The position numbers were made by a program, and so were the translations under genes. Positions 25,361 through 33,596 of a stretch of DNA of 64,000 nucleotides are shown piece by piece (within the stretch, counting starts at the first letter, position 1; every line of letters starts with the position of its first letter). The notes below the pieces were generated by a model. The model searched no databases and was not told the origin of the DNA. It saw nothing but the letters and a program-made list of their open reading frames with translations. The DNA is from Crossiella cryophila (GTDB taxonomy: Bacteria > Actinomycetota > Actinomycetes > Mycobacteriales > Pseudonocardiaceae), in assembly GCF_014204915.1 (NCBI RefSeq), contig NZ_JACHMH010000001.1, positions 2,790,001 through 2,854,000 of the forward strand. The letters are read 5' to 3'.

Positions 25361-26320
25361 TCAGTTCATGCCGAAGCCGGGATGCCCGGCCAGCCAGTCG
25401 GTGTAGCGCGGGCTGCGGGCCAGCACGTCGGCGTAGGCCGACAGCGCGTGCCCGGCCAGCCTGGCCACCTCCTCCGGGGACTGGCAGCCGCTGTGCCAGC
25501 CGATGAACTGCCGCCAGCGCAACGGGATCCCGGCGATCGGCACCGGGATCACGCCCGGCATCTCGCGGAAGGTGGGCTGGCAGAGCGCGATCGCGTCCCC
25601 GGAGCGGACCAGGTCCACGCAGCTGACCACATCGGTCTCGTACAGGTCCCGTGGCGCGAATCCGGCGCGGGCGCAGGCGGCGGCGAAGCAGTCGCCGAAA
25701 CAGCCGTCGCCAGGGGTGGCCGACCAGCGCGCCTCGGCCAGATCGCTCAGGTCCACCTCGTCCTTGCCCGCCAGCGGGTGGTCCTCGGGCAGCAGCACGA
25801 ACACTGGGTCCACCGCCAGCAACCGCCATCGCACCCCGGCCGCGGCGGGCGGCGCGGACTCCCCGCACACCCCGACCAGCGCGTAGTCCAGCCGGCCCGC
25901 GGCGACCAGGTCGGTCAGCTCATCGGCGGACCAGGAGCTTTGCGGGGAGATCCGGGCCTGCGGCCGGGCCGCGCCCAGGTGGTGCATCAGCCCGCCCAGC
26001 ATCGGTCCGTTGGTCGCGCCGATCCGGTAGTGCGCGGTGTCCTCGCCCGCGGAGTTGGCCAGCCGGGCGGCCTCCTCGCGCAGTTCGCTCACCGCCGGCA
26101 ACAACATCCGGGCCCTGGCCAGCACCAGCTCGCCGAGCGGGGTGGGCCGGGAGCCGCGCCGGTCCCGCTCGAACAGGGTGCCGCCGAGTGCGCGTTCGAT
26201 CCGGTTGAGCTGGGCGGTCAACGCGGGCTGGGCGAGTCCGAGCCTGGCCGCCGCCTTGGTCACGCTGCCGGTGTCCGCGACAGTGCAGATGACCCGCAGA
26301 TGCCGCAGCTCCAGTTCCAT
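25361..26320 (-). CDS. LysR-family transcriptional regulator
   Basis: A 319-residue regulator. The N-terminal winged helix is MELELRHLRVICTVADTGSVTKAAARLGLAQPALTAQLNRIERALGGTLFERDRRG, cut here into typical LysR blocks, followed by a linker helix and a periplasmic-binding-like effector domain (HYRIGATNGPM onward). It is cotranscribed with the flavoprotein gene instead of divergent from it, which is less usual for LysR. Confidence 0.9.
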   Translation of the reverse strand: MELELRHLRVICTVADTGSVTKAAARLGLAQPALTAQLNRIERALGGTLFERDRRGSRPTPLGELVLARARMLLPAVSELREEAARLANSAGEDTAHYRIGATNGPMLGGLMHHLGAARPQARISPQSSWSADELTDLVAAGRLDYALVGVCGESAPPAAAGVRWRLLAVDPVFVLLPEDHPLAGKDEVDLSDLAEARWSATPGDGCFGDCFAAACARAGFAPRDLYETDVVSCVDLVRSGDAIALCQPTFREMPGVIPVPIAGIPLRWRQFIGWHSGCQSPEEVARLAGHALSAYADVLARSPRYTDWLAGHPGFGMN

Positions 26321-26345
26321 ACGTCGACGCTAAATCCCTTGCGGC

Positions 26346-26681
26346 TCAGGCGGAAGGGTTTGCCTCCAGCGGTGGGAACCGGTGCTCGTTGCGGTCGATC
26401 TTGGCGTGCGCCTCGGCCGCGAGGTCCAGACCACACACATCGGCGAAACGCACCAGGTAGAGCAGCACGTCGGCGACCTCGTCGGCCACCCGCTCGCGCA
26501 ACGCGCCGCCGTCGAGCTGCTCGCGGATCTCCTTGTCGCTCAACCATTGCAGTTCCGCGACGAGTTCGCCGACCTCGCCGGAGAGCGCCATGGCCAGGTT
26601 GCGCGGGGTGTGGAAGGGCTCCCACTCCCGCGCCGCCGCGAACGCCCGCAACCGGGGGACAAGCTCGTCGAATCCAGACAT
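26346..26681 (-). CDS. MazG-like nucleotide pyrophosphohydrolase
   Basis: A 111-residue all-alpha NTP pyrophosphatase of the short iMazG/DCTPP1 type. EVGELVAELQW gives the first metal-binding ExxE and DEVADVLLYLVRFAD the second ExxD. RNLAMALSGEVGEL and KIDRNEHRFP are typical of the family. The start is ATG 26681, where a TAGGGT box lies 7 nt upstream. It should hydrolyse non-canonical or excess dNTPs to monophosphates. Confidence 0.88.
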   Translation of the reverse strand: MSGFDELVPRLRAFAAAREWEPFHTPRNLAMALSGEVGELVAELQWLSDKEIREQLDGGALRERVADEVADVLLYLVRFADVCGLDLAAEAHAKIDRNEHRFPPLEANPSA

Positions 26682-26688
26682 GCCCGCA

Positions 26689-26694
26689 ACCCTA
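26689..26694 (-). promoter_or_regulatory. Probable -10 box, leaderless MazG-like gene
   Basis: TAGGGT on the minus strand ends 7 nt before ATG 26681. It lies at the stop codon of the preceding membrane-protein gene. Confidence 0.4.
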
Positions 26695-27159
26695 GAACCC
26701 ACCCAGCTCCCGCTTGAGCAGGGTCAGCTCCCGCCGCCGCCGGATCGCCCTGCCCAGCACCACCCCCGCCAGCACCACCAGCCCACCGCCCAGCGCGAGC
26801 GCCACCGGCAACCCACCACGCTGCGCGGTGACCACGGCCAGCCCGACCGCGGTCCCGGTGGCGAAGGTCAGCGCCAGCCACCCCGCGACCACGCTGTCCC
26901 TGGCCAGCAACGGCCCACGCCGGGTCAGCGCCCACCCCGCGAAGGCGGCCCAGGTCGTCCCCACCAGCGTCAGCAACCCGAAGGCCACCTGGGTGGGCAG
27001 GGGCAGCGCCGGTTCGGTCAGCCACAGCGCGCCGGTCAGCAGTGCCCCGGTCAGTCCGGCCAGCCCGACCAGCACCAGCCGCAGTCGCCGGGCGGGCGCG
27101 AGTGTGGCCAGGATGTCCTCCGCGGAGCGCGCGGGAACGTCGAAACGGTCATCCGTCAT
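26692..27159 (-). CDS. Four-helix membrane protein, possible anti-sigma partner
   Basis: A 155-residue protein, ATG 27159, overlapping the ECF sigma gene by 11 bp. A short soluble N-terminus (DDRFDVPARSAEDILATLAPAR) precedes four transmembrane helices (about 27-48, 58-78, 88-108, 115-138) and a basic tail. Translational coupling to an ECF sigma gene is typical of a membrane anti-sigma factor. However, the N-terminal domain is too short for a zinc-containing anti-sigma fold and lacks HxxxCxxC, so this role is an inference from position only. Confidence 0.6.
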   Translation of the reverse strand: MTDDRFDVPARSAEDILATLAPARRLRLVLVGLAGLTGALLTGALWLTEPALPLPTQVAFGLLTLVGTTWAAFAGWALTRRGPLLARDSVVAGWLALTFATGTAVGLAVVTAQRGGLPVALALGGGLVVLAGVVLGRAIRRRRELTLLKRELGGF

Positions 27160-27682
27160 GGCGGAACCCCTTCTCCAGCAGGCGTTCGCGGAGCAGTCCG
27201 CGAGCGCGGGACAACCGGGACTTGACCGTGCCCACCGGCACCCCGAGCACCTCGGCGCAGTCCCGCAGGGACAGATCGGCGAGGTGGAAGAGCACCAGCA
27301 CCTCGCGTTCGGGCAATGGCACCTCGGCCAGCCCGGCCCGCAGTTCGAGCACATCCAGCACGGCCTCGGCGGCGGGCCCGGCCACCGGTTCGGGCGGCGG
27401 CGGCTCGGGCCGGTACCGCTCGCGCAGCCGGTCCAGCAACGTCCGCCGCGCGATGGTGAACACCCAGGGCGCGAACCGCCCCGGCTCCCGCAACCGCGGC
27501 AAGGCGCCCAGCACCGCCAGCCAGGTCTCCTGCACGAGATCGTCGGCGGTCTGCGGGGTGCTCATCCGGCGCAGGTAGGTCCACAGCGGCGGGTGCCAGG
27601 CCCGCACCAGCTCGGCCAGCGCCGCGGGCTCGCCGAGCTGGCACCGCACCACCAGCAACGCGGTGTCCCGGTCCTCGGTCAC
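27149..27682 (-). CDS. ECF-family RNA polymerase sigma factor
   Basis: A 177-residue sigma-70 family protein with only regions 2 and 4. Region 2 includes PQTADDLVQETWLAVLGALPRLREPGRFAPWVFTIARR. Region 4 includes LPEREVLVLFHLADLSLRDCAEVLGVPVGTVKSRLSRAR. GTG start with GGGAGGTGAG upstream. Coupled to a membrane-protein gene. Its target promoters are not evident. Confidence 0.92.
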   Translation of the reverse strand: MTEDRDTALLVVRCQLGEPAALAELVRAWHPPLWTYLRRMSTPQTADDLVQETWLAVLGALPRLREPGRFAPWVFTIARRTLLDRLRERYRPEPPPPEPVAGPAAEAVLDVLELRAGLAEVPLPEREVLVLFHLADLSLRDCAEVLGVPVGTVKSRLSRARGLLRERLLEKGFRHDG

Positions 27683-27828
27683 GCACTCACCTCCCAGTCG
27701 GTCACCGGCTCAGTCGGTGTGCACCCCGGAAAGGTTCACGACCCGCCACACCCACCCTGGGTAACGACCTGATCAGCCCCCGTGACCCGGCTTGCTGTCG
27801 ATCTACCTAGTCATCCAGACTCGCACAC

Positions 27829-28176
27829 GTGTTCGACCGAACGGTGCAGCTGGCTCCCTCCCTCGGCCGGGTCTACGACCGCAGCAAGCCGGTCTGGGTG
27901 GACCTCAACGAGCTGTACCGGCACAGCTTCCTTGGCGACCGCACCGCCGCCAGCCTGCTCATCCGGCAACAGGGCCTGGTGCTGACCGGGCGGGTGCCGG
28001 GGACGCTGCACGCCTGGTTGCGGACCGAGGAGGGGTACTGGGCGGGGCTGGTGTCCTACTACGTGGCGGCGCGGCCGGGTGGGGCGGTGCCGCCGCTGGA
28101 GATCAAGAACCTGGTGCCGAGGGGGGCGTTGCGGCCGAGGGCGCCGGAGGACCGGGATCGGGAGGCGCGATTCTGA
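27829..28176 (+). CDS. Small protein of unknown function
   Basis: A 115-residue basic protein from GTG 27829. Coding bias is clear. Sequence such as VWVDLNELYRHSFLGDRTAASLLIRQQGLVLTGRVPGTLHAWLRTEEGYWAGLVSYYV suggests a small mixed alpha/beta fold; the tail is Arg/Pro-rich and likely disordered. No signal peptide or membrane segment. No family recognised. Convergent with the flavin reductase gene (13-bp gap). Confidence 0.6.
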   Translation: MFDRTVQLAPSLGRVYDRSKPVWVDLNELYRHSFLGDRTAASLLIRQQGLVLTGRVPGTLHAWLRTEEGYWAGLVSYYVAARPGGAVPPLEIKNLVPRGALRPRAPEDRDREARF

Positions 28177-28189
28177 GCCGGGGCGCGGT

Positions 28190-28804
28190 CTAGCCCCGGT
28201 AGTGCCCCGGCCAGTCCTGATGCCGGATCCGGGTCGTCTCCAGCACCTCGCCCACCGTCCCCCACTCATCCCGCCCCAGCCTGGCCAGCGGCCGCAGCAG
28301 CTCGATCCCCGGCAGGTCGTCGGTGAACATCTCCTCGGCCACCGCCGCGTGCACCACCCGCCCGAACACCACCGTCGAGTCACCCAGCCGCACCGTGCTG
28401 TGCAGCACGCACTCCAGCGCGGCCGGGCTGCTCGCCACCCGGAACGGCTTGACCTTGCTGCTGGGTTCCCTTGCCAGGCCGACGGCGTCGAATTCGCTGG
28501 TGGTCGGGGGGAAGTCGGTGCCGGTGGCGTTGACCTGGGCGAAGTTGTCCTGGTTGGCCAGGTTGACCACGAACTCGCCGGTGGCCTCGACGTTGGTCAG
28601 GGTGTCCTTGCGGCCGACCGAGGTGAACTGGACGATCGGCGGGGTCACGCAGGCCACGGTGAAGAAGGAGTGCGGGGCGAGGTTGTCCACGCCCTCGGCG
28701 GAGACCGTGGACACCCAGGCGATCGGGCGCGGCACCACGACGGCGGTGAGCAGCCGGTAGAACCGGCCGATGCCCGTCGTGTCCGGGGCGAAGTCCAGGC
28801 GCAT
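28190..28804 (-). CDS. Flavin reductase-like / FMN-binding split-barrel protein
   Basis: A 204-residue protein, ATG 28804. The flavin_reduct signature is clear: RFYRLLTAVVVPRPIAWVSTVSAEGVDNLAPHSFFTVACVTPPIVQF (FMN contacts), followed by KDTLTNVEATGEFVVNLAN. It may reduce FMN for a partner monooxygenase such as the LLM protein at 3631, or bind flavin for its own reaction. It lies 14 bp downstream of the epimerase gene, so they are cotranscribed. Confidence 0.87.
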   Translation of the reverse strand: MRLDFAPDTTGIGRFYRLLTAVVVPRPIAWVSTVSAEGVDNLAPHSFFTVACVTPPIVQFTSVGRKDTLTNVEATGEFVVNLANQDNFAQVNATGTDFPPTTSEFDAVGLAREPSSKVKPFRVASSPAALECVLHSTVRLGDSTVVFGRVVHAAVAEEMFTDDLPGIELLRPLARLGRDEWGTVGEVLETTRIRHQDWPGHYRG

Positions 28805-28818
28805 GGCCTGATTCTCAC

Positions 28819-29763
28819 TCAGCGGTGTCGGCGCAACAGTTCCGCCTCCCACTGGCCGCGGACCATCTCGGTCAGCGTTGACTGCTGCGGTGACCAGCCC
28901 AGACGCTCCCTGATCAGGGTGTTGTCGCCGACCGAGCGCTGGGTCTCGCCGGGGTTGGCCGGGCGGTGGGTGACCCGGATCTCCCGGCCGGTCACCGCGC
29001 GCACGGTGTCCACGATCTCGGCCACGCTGGCCGGGATGGCGCCCACGTTGTAGACGTCGAAGCGGCCCGGCGTGGCGTCCTCCAGCGCGTGCACCATGGC
29101 CCTGGCCACGTCGTTGACGTGCACGAAGTCCCTGGTCGCCGAACCGTCGCCGTTGATCTCCACCGACGGCAGGTGGCCGGCTGCCACGCCCACCGCCCTG
29201 GTGATGATCCGGGTGTCGTCGTAGTCGCCCAGCTCGCCGACCGCGCCGGCGATGTTGAAGATCCGCAGCACCACCGCGCCCAGGCCGCCGGTGGCCACCT
29301 GCCAGCGGATGGCCTCCTCGGCGGCGACCTTGGAGGCGGCGTAGGGGTTCTCCGGGGCCACCGGGGTGGTCTCGTCGATGGGCTGGCGGGCCGGGGTGCC
29401 GTAGACGCTGGCGGTGGAGGCCATCACCAGCCGGGGTTTGACGCCGGTGACCTCGGCCTGTCTGGCCAGCGCCTCCAGCACGTGCAGGGTGCCGCCCAGG
29501 TTGACCCGGTAGTACAGCGTAGGGTGCGCGAACGCCTCCCTGATCCGGGTCAGCGAGACCAGGTGCACCGCGGCATGCACCCCGTCCGCGGCCGCGAGCA
29601 GGCCCTCGCCGTCCAGCACGTCGCCCCTGCGCAGCTCCACCCCCTCGGGCACGTTGACCACTGAGCGGTGGACCAATGCCACGACATCGTGGCCGGTCTG
29701 GGAAAGTTGGCGTACGACGGCCTGTCCGACATAGCCGCTCGCGCCGGTGACGAGGACTCGCAT
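28819..29763 (-). CDS. NAD-dependent epimerase/dehydratase (SDR, GalE-like)
   Basis: A 314-residue extended short-chain dehydrogenase. MRVLVTGASGYVGQAVV is the NAD-binding TGxxGxxG. STASVYG and the NPYAASK segment give the Ser/Thr-Tyr-Lys catalytic triad (YAASK). GDGSATRDFVHVNDVARA is typical of UDP-glucose 4-epimerase relatives. It probably interconverts or dehydrates an NDP-sugar. It is outside the main polysaccharide cluster. Confidence 0.88.
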   Translation of the reverse strand: MRVLVTGASGYVGQAVVRQLSQTGHDVVALVHRSVVNVPEGVELRRGDVLDGEGLLAAADGVHAAVHLVSLTRIREAFAHPTLYYRVNLGGTLHVLEALARQAEVTGVKPRLVMASTASVYGTPARQPIDETTPVAPENPYAASKVAAEEAIRWQVATGGLGAVVLRIFNIAGAVGELGDYDDTRIITRAVGVAAGHLPSVEINGDGSATRDFVHVNDVARAMVHALEDATPGRFDVYNVGAIPASVAEIVDTVRAVTGREIRVTHRPANPGETQRSVGDNTLIRERLGWSPQQSTLTEMVRGQWEAELLRRHR

Positions 29764-29913
29764 AGCACCATCTCACCAGAAGGAAATGGGTGCACCGGCA
29801 AGTTTTGTGGCCTTCACACGGAGGTCGGGATTACCTTACTCCGGTAGGGAGAAACGCTGTGACAGGGAGTTGTTCGCATTGGGCCGTTCGGGGCATTATC
29901 TGCTGGCTATCGG

Positions 29914-30627
29914 GTGAGTAGTGGACCTTTCCCCTCCATATTCCCTGGCGTCAACGTCGACCCTTCCTCTATGAGCGTGGAAGGGCTCGGGGCGGCCAGC
30001 CGGGTTTTACTGGCCGACGTCGGGCGTCGTCGCAGCGTGCGCCGGGGCACGGTGCTGTTCAGGCAGGACAACGAGTCCGACTCGGTCCTGCTGGTCGAGC
30101 ACGGGCTGCTGCGGATCTCGGTGGTGAGCCAGGACGGCACCGACAGCGTGCTCGCCCTGCGCGGCAGCGGTGAGCTGGTCGGCGAGTTCGGCGCCATAAC
30201 AGCACGTCGGCGCTCGGCCACCGTGGTCGCGCTGACCGACTCGACGGTCGTGGTGATCGCCTCGGCCCGGTTCCGCTCGCTGCTGCGCCAGTTCTCCGGA
30301 CTCGCCTGCGACGTGCTGTCTTTACTCGTCACCCGAGTGGATGAATCTGACCGGCGGCGGCTGGAGGTCGGCACCTGCACGGTGTCCCAGCGACTGGCCC
30401 GCTTCCTCGGCGAGCTGGCCGCCACCCACGGCACCGAGCGGGCCGACGGCGGGGTGGAGATCGCCGCGCAGCTCACCCAGGAGGAGCTGGGCAGCGCGAT
30501 CGGGGCCACCAGGGAGTCGGTCTCCCGGGCGCTGGCCGAGCTGCGCGACGACGGTCTGCTCAGCACCGCACGCAGGCGGATCACGATTCTGGCGCCCACC
30601 CGGCTGGACTCCTACCTTGGGACGTAA
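29914..30627 (+). CDS. Crp/Fnr-family transcriptional regulator
   Basis: A 237-residue regulator (GTG 29914; ATG 29971 would give a more usual N-terminus). The cyclic-nucleotide-binding barrel contains GSGELVGEFGAITARRRSATVVA, matching the phosphate-binding cassette with the Arg of RSAT. The winged helix reads LTQEELGSAIGATRESVSRALAEL. The gene lies 69 bp upstream of a cyclase-like gene in the same direction, repeating the order seen at 11806-10283. It could read the nucleotide made by that neighbour. Confidence 0.87.
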   Translation: MSSGPFPSIFPGVNVDPSSMSVEGLGAASRVLLADVGRRRSVRRGTVLFRQDNESDSVLLVEHGLLRISVVSQDGTDSVLALRGSGELVGEFGAITARRRSATVVALTDSTVVVIASARFRSLLRQFSGLACDVLSLLVTRVDESDRRRLEVGTCTVSQRLARFLGELAATHGTERADGGVEIAAQLTQEELGSAIGATRESVSRALAELRDDGLLSTARRRITILAPTRLDSYLGT

Positions 30628-30696
30628 GGCTGAATCACACCCCGAAAGTGCGTTGGATCACAGATTGACCTGCGGTTTTAGGGTAAACACACGCTG

Positions 30697-31392
30697 ATGC
30701 AATACCACCCGGTGCATTTCTCGATCGTGGTCGTGGACATCGCGAAGTTCGGCACCCGAGATGACCGGTTCCAGCTGCTGCTGCGCAGCGGGCTGACGGC
30801 TGTGCTCAAGCAGGCGTTCGAGGAGTCCGGCATCGACTGGGACGAACTCGCGATCGAGGACCGAGGGGACGGCAAGTGCCTGCTCATCCCGGCCTCGGTG
30901 TCCAAGGTCCGGCTGCTGGACCCGCTCATCGGCAGGCTCGCGGTGGCGCTGCGCCAGCACAACCAGTTCACCAGCGAGCAGGGCCAGATCCGGTTGCGCA
31001 TGTCGGTGCACGCCGGTGAGGTGCACCGGGACCGGGACGGCTGGTCCGGCACCGACCTGAACTTCGCCTTCCGCCTGGTCGGCAGCGAGGCGCTCTACGA
31101 GGTGCTGGCCGCGGTGCCAGAGGCCGAGCTGGTGGTGATCGTCTCCGAGGCCATCCACAACGCGGTGGTCCGGCACGGCTACGGCGCGGTCGACCCGGCC
31201 TCCTTCCACCAGATCGAGGTGCATCGCAAGGAGGTCAGCGCCGAGGCGTGGGTGCACGTGCCGGGCATCCTGGCCCCGCTGGCCCGGCTGGAGCTGGACA
31301 GCGGCGGCAGCGGACCGCCCGCGATCACCGTGCGCGGCAACGTCAACGGTGACGTGGTCGGCCGGGACAAGCACGTCGGCGGGCCATGGTGA
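30697..31392 (+). CDS. Class III cyclase-like effector with C-terminal amyloid-like motif
   Basis: A 231-residue protein. Residues about 5-180 look like a class III nucleotidyl cyclase: HFSIVVVDIAKFG (first metal Asp), IEDRGDGKCLLIP (second metal Asp), IRLRMSVHAGEVH and TDLNFAFRLVGS, in which Asn and Arg stand four apart as in active cyclases. The protein ends in GNVNGDVVGRDKHVGGPW. The STAND gene overlaps it by 7 bp and contains GDVTGDVVGRDSFVG near its N-terminus, so the tail probably couples the two by homotypic assembly. Cyclase activity and product are not proven. Confidence 0.65.
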   Translation: MQYHPVHFSIVVVDIAKFGTRDDRFQLLLRSGLTAVLKQAFEESGIDWDELAIEDRGDGKCLLIPASVSKVRLLDPLIGRLAVALRQHNQFTSEQGQIRLRMSVHAGEVHRDRDGWSGTDLNFAFRLVGSEALYEVLAAVPEAELVVIVSEAIHNAVVRHGYGAVDPASFHQIEVHRKEVSAEAWVHVPGILAPLARLELDSGGSGPPAITVRGNVNGDVVGRDKHVGGPW

Positions 31393-33596
31393 GTGCCGAC
31401 CGCGTCGGAGGACTGGCCGAGCCGCTGCCGGATCGGGCACACCACGGGGTCGACCACACCGGCCGCGCCGGTAGCGGCGGGCCGGGCGCGCCCGAGGGCG
31501 AGGGCGGCCCGCACCGGGAGGCCGCCAGGGCGCTGACCATCGACAAGATCAAGGAACAGCTCAGCAACCCGGCCCGGCTGCTCGACTCGGTCTCGCTGGT
31601 GGAGGAGATCCACCGCCAGGTCAGCACGCTGCGCCCGGCCGGTGGCGGCGGGCAGGCGGCCGCGCCGATCGTGATCATGGGTGATGTCACCGGTGACGTG
31701 GTCGGCCGGGACTCCTTCGTCGGCCGCCGCGGCGGCGGGGTGGACACCGCCGAGCCGGTGGCCCGCCGGGTGGCCGCGCCGGTGCTGGCCGGCTTCCGCG
31801 GCGCCTTCGTCGAACCCGGCAGCGCCGGGGCGATCAGGGACCGGCTGGCCAGGCCGGGGCTGGTGCTGCTGGCCGGGCCGAGGGGCTGGGGCAAGACCGC
31901 GCTGGGCATGGTGCTGCTGGCCGAGCGCTGCCAGGGCGAGGTGTATGAGTTCGAGCCGATCGAGGACCTGCTGCGGCTGCCCACCGGCGCGCTCAAGGCC
32001 GGGCGCGGCTACCTGGTCACCGATCTGCCGCCGCACGTGCTGACCGCGGCCCGCGGCGCGGACCTGCACCGGCTGGACGAGGAGGTCACCGCCAGGGGCG
32101 CCCGGCTGGTGCTCACCGTGGCCGGGGCGGGTGCGGCGGCCAAGCCCTGCCAGCTCCCGGTCTCCGACCATCCCGAGCCAAGGGCGCTGCTGCTGGCCCA
32201 CCTGGGCAGGCTGCTGGCCGCCGAGCGGGTGGCCGAGCTGACCGGGCAGCACGCGGTGGCCGAGCTGATCGAGGGCAGCTGCCAGGAGCCGTTCGAGGCC
32301 GCCGCGCTGGTCCGGCTGGCCGAGGAGCTGGCCAGGCTGGACCGCGGCGTCGGGGTGACCGAACTGGCCCAGCGGCTGACCGTGCGCTCCAAGGAGGAGC
32401 TGCGGGCCTGGCTGGACGAGGTGTCCTCGCCGGACCGGGCCTTCCTGCTGTGCGTGGCCATGTTCGACGGCCTGGCCTACGGCACCGTGGTGGACCTGGC
32501 CGAACGGCTGGACCGGCTGACCACCGGCCGGGCCGCGGCCAGGGTGGACGGGCCGCCGCACGGCCGCCAGGCGCGCTGCGAGCGCACCCGCACCGAGATC
32601 CTGCGGGCCTGGAGCCACACGCCGTACGGCCGGGTGCCCACCGAGATCGTCCGGCTGCGCCAGGCCGACCACCGGCCGTGGATCGTGGACCAGCTCTGGT
32701 GCGCCGGCTACTACGGCCGCCCCGCGCTGCTGCGCTGGCTGCGCGAGCTGGGCACGCACCACGCCCGGCCGGTGCGCGGCGGGGCAGGGGCGGCGGTGGG
32801 GCTGCTGATGTCCAGGGAGTTCGAGACCTTCCGCCGGGCCGTGCTGGAGCCATGGGCCGCCGGGGACGATCCGGCTGGCCGGGAGGCCGCGCTGGTGGCA
32901 CTGGGCGTGGCCGCGGGGGACTTCCAGCTCACCGGCGCGGTGGTGCGGCTGGCGCACAGCTGGTCCCGCTCCGGCGAGTGGCAGCTGCGGCGCACCGCGG
33001 CCCGCGCCTTCGGCGAGTCACTGGGGCACCTGGTGCCGGACACCGCCTTCGAGGTGCTCGGCGAGCTGGCCGGGCAGTCCGATCCGGGCGGGGTGTTCGC
33101 GATCTCGCAGAGCCTGGTGGAGCTGGCCCGCTCCGCCGACGACGCGCTGCTGGCCACCGTGGTGGCCACGGTGGAGAGCTGGGCGACCTCGCACCGGGCG
33201 CACCGCAGGCACGTGGGGGTCTACGGTTTCCTGCAGCTCTGCGCCGACCTGTGCCGACCGGGCGAGCACAGCGCGCCGCGGCTGTTGCAGTGGGCTGACC
33301 AGGGCGCGGAGCCGACCTTGGCGCTGGCCGGGCTGTGGCGGCGGGCGCTGATCGACCCGCTGGTCAATCGCCCGGCCAGGTGGGTGCTGCGCTGGTGGGC
33401 ACAGTCCTGCGAAGGTGATACCGCCGCCACCACGGCCCTGGCCAGGCTGGCCCGCTCCGTCGCGCGACTGCCGAGGGAGGTTGAGATCCTGCGTCGCGCC
33501 GCGCTCACCTGGCCGGACGCCGACCCGCCAGCCACCGCGGCCGCGGCCGCGGTGCTCGACGCGCTGTCGTCACCAGTCCGAGGAGCACGGCCTTGA
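31386..33596 (+). CDS. STAND/NLR-like P-loop NTPase with amyloid-like N-terminal motif
   Basis: A 736-residue protein. Residues 1-90 are partly disordered with a short helix (ALTIDKIKEQLSNPARLL). GDVTGDVVGRDSFVG lies at about residues 99-113. The NTPase follows, with Walker A LLAGPRGWGKTALG (Lys170) and a strand RLVLTVAGAG; a winged-helix-like region then covers about 300-440. The C-terminal ~300 residues are helical repeats (REAALVALGVAAGDFQ, LRRTAARAFGESLGHL, and similar), probably the sensor part. This is the layout of NLR-like receptors that recruit an effector by an N-terminal prion-like motif. Confidence 0.6.
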   Translation: MVSADRVGGLAEPLPDRAHHGVDHTGRAGSGGPGAPEGEGGPHREAARALTIDKIKEQLSNPARLLDSVSLVEEIHRQVSTLRPAGGGGQAAAPIVIMGDVTGDVVGRDSFVGRRGGGVDTAEPVARRVAAPVLAGFRGAFVEPGSAGAIRDRLARPGLVLLAGPRGWGKTALGMVLLAERCQGEVYEFEPIEDLLRLPTGALKAGRGYLVTDLPPHVLTAARGADLHRLDEEVTARGARLVLTVAGAGAAAKPCQLPVSDHPEPRALLLAHLGRLLAAERVAELTGQHAVAELIEGSCQEPFEAAALVRLAEELARLDRGVGVTELAQRLTVRSKEELRAWLDEVSSPDRAFLLCVAMFDGLAYGTVVDLAERLDRLTTGRAAARVDGPPHGRQARCERTRTEILRAWSHTPYGRVPTEIVRLRQADHRPWIVDQLWCAGYYGRPALLRWLRELGTHHARPVRGGAGAAVGLLMSREFETFRRAVLEPWAAGDDPAGREAALVALGVAAGDFQLTGAVVRLAHSWSRSGEWQLRRTAARAFGESLGHLVPDTAFEVLGELAGQSDPGGVFAISQSLVELARSADDALLATVVATVESWATSHRAHRRHVGVYGFLQLCADLCRPGEHSAPRLLQWADQGAEPTLALAGLWRRALIDPLVNRPARWVLRWWAQSCEGDTAATTALARLARSVARLPREVEILRRAALTWPDADPPATAAAAAVLDALSSPVRGARP

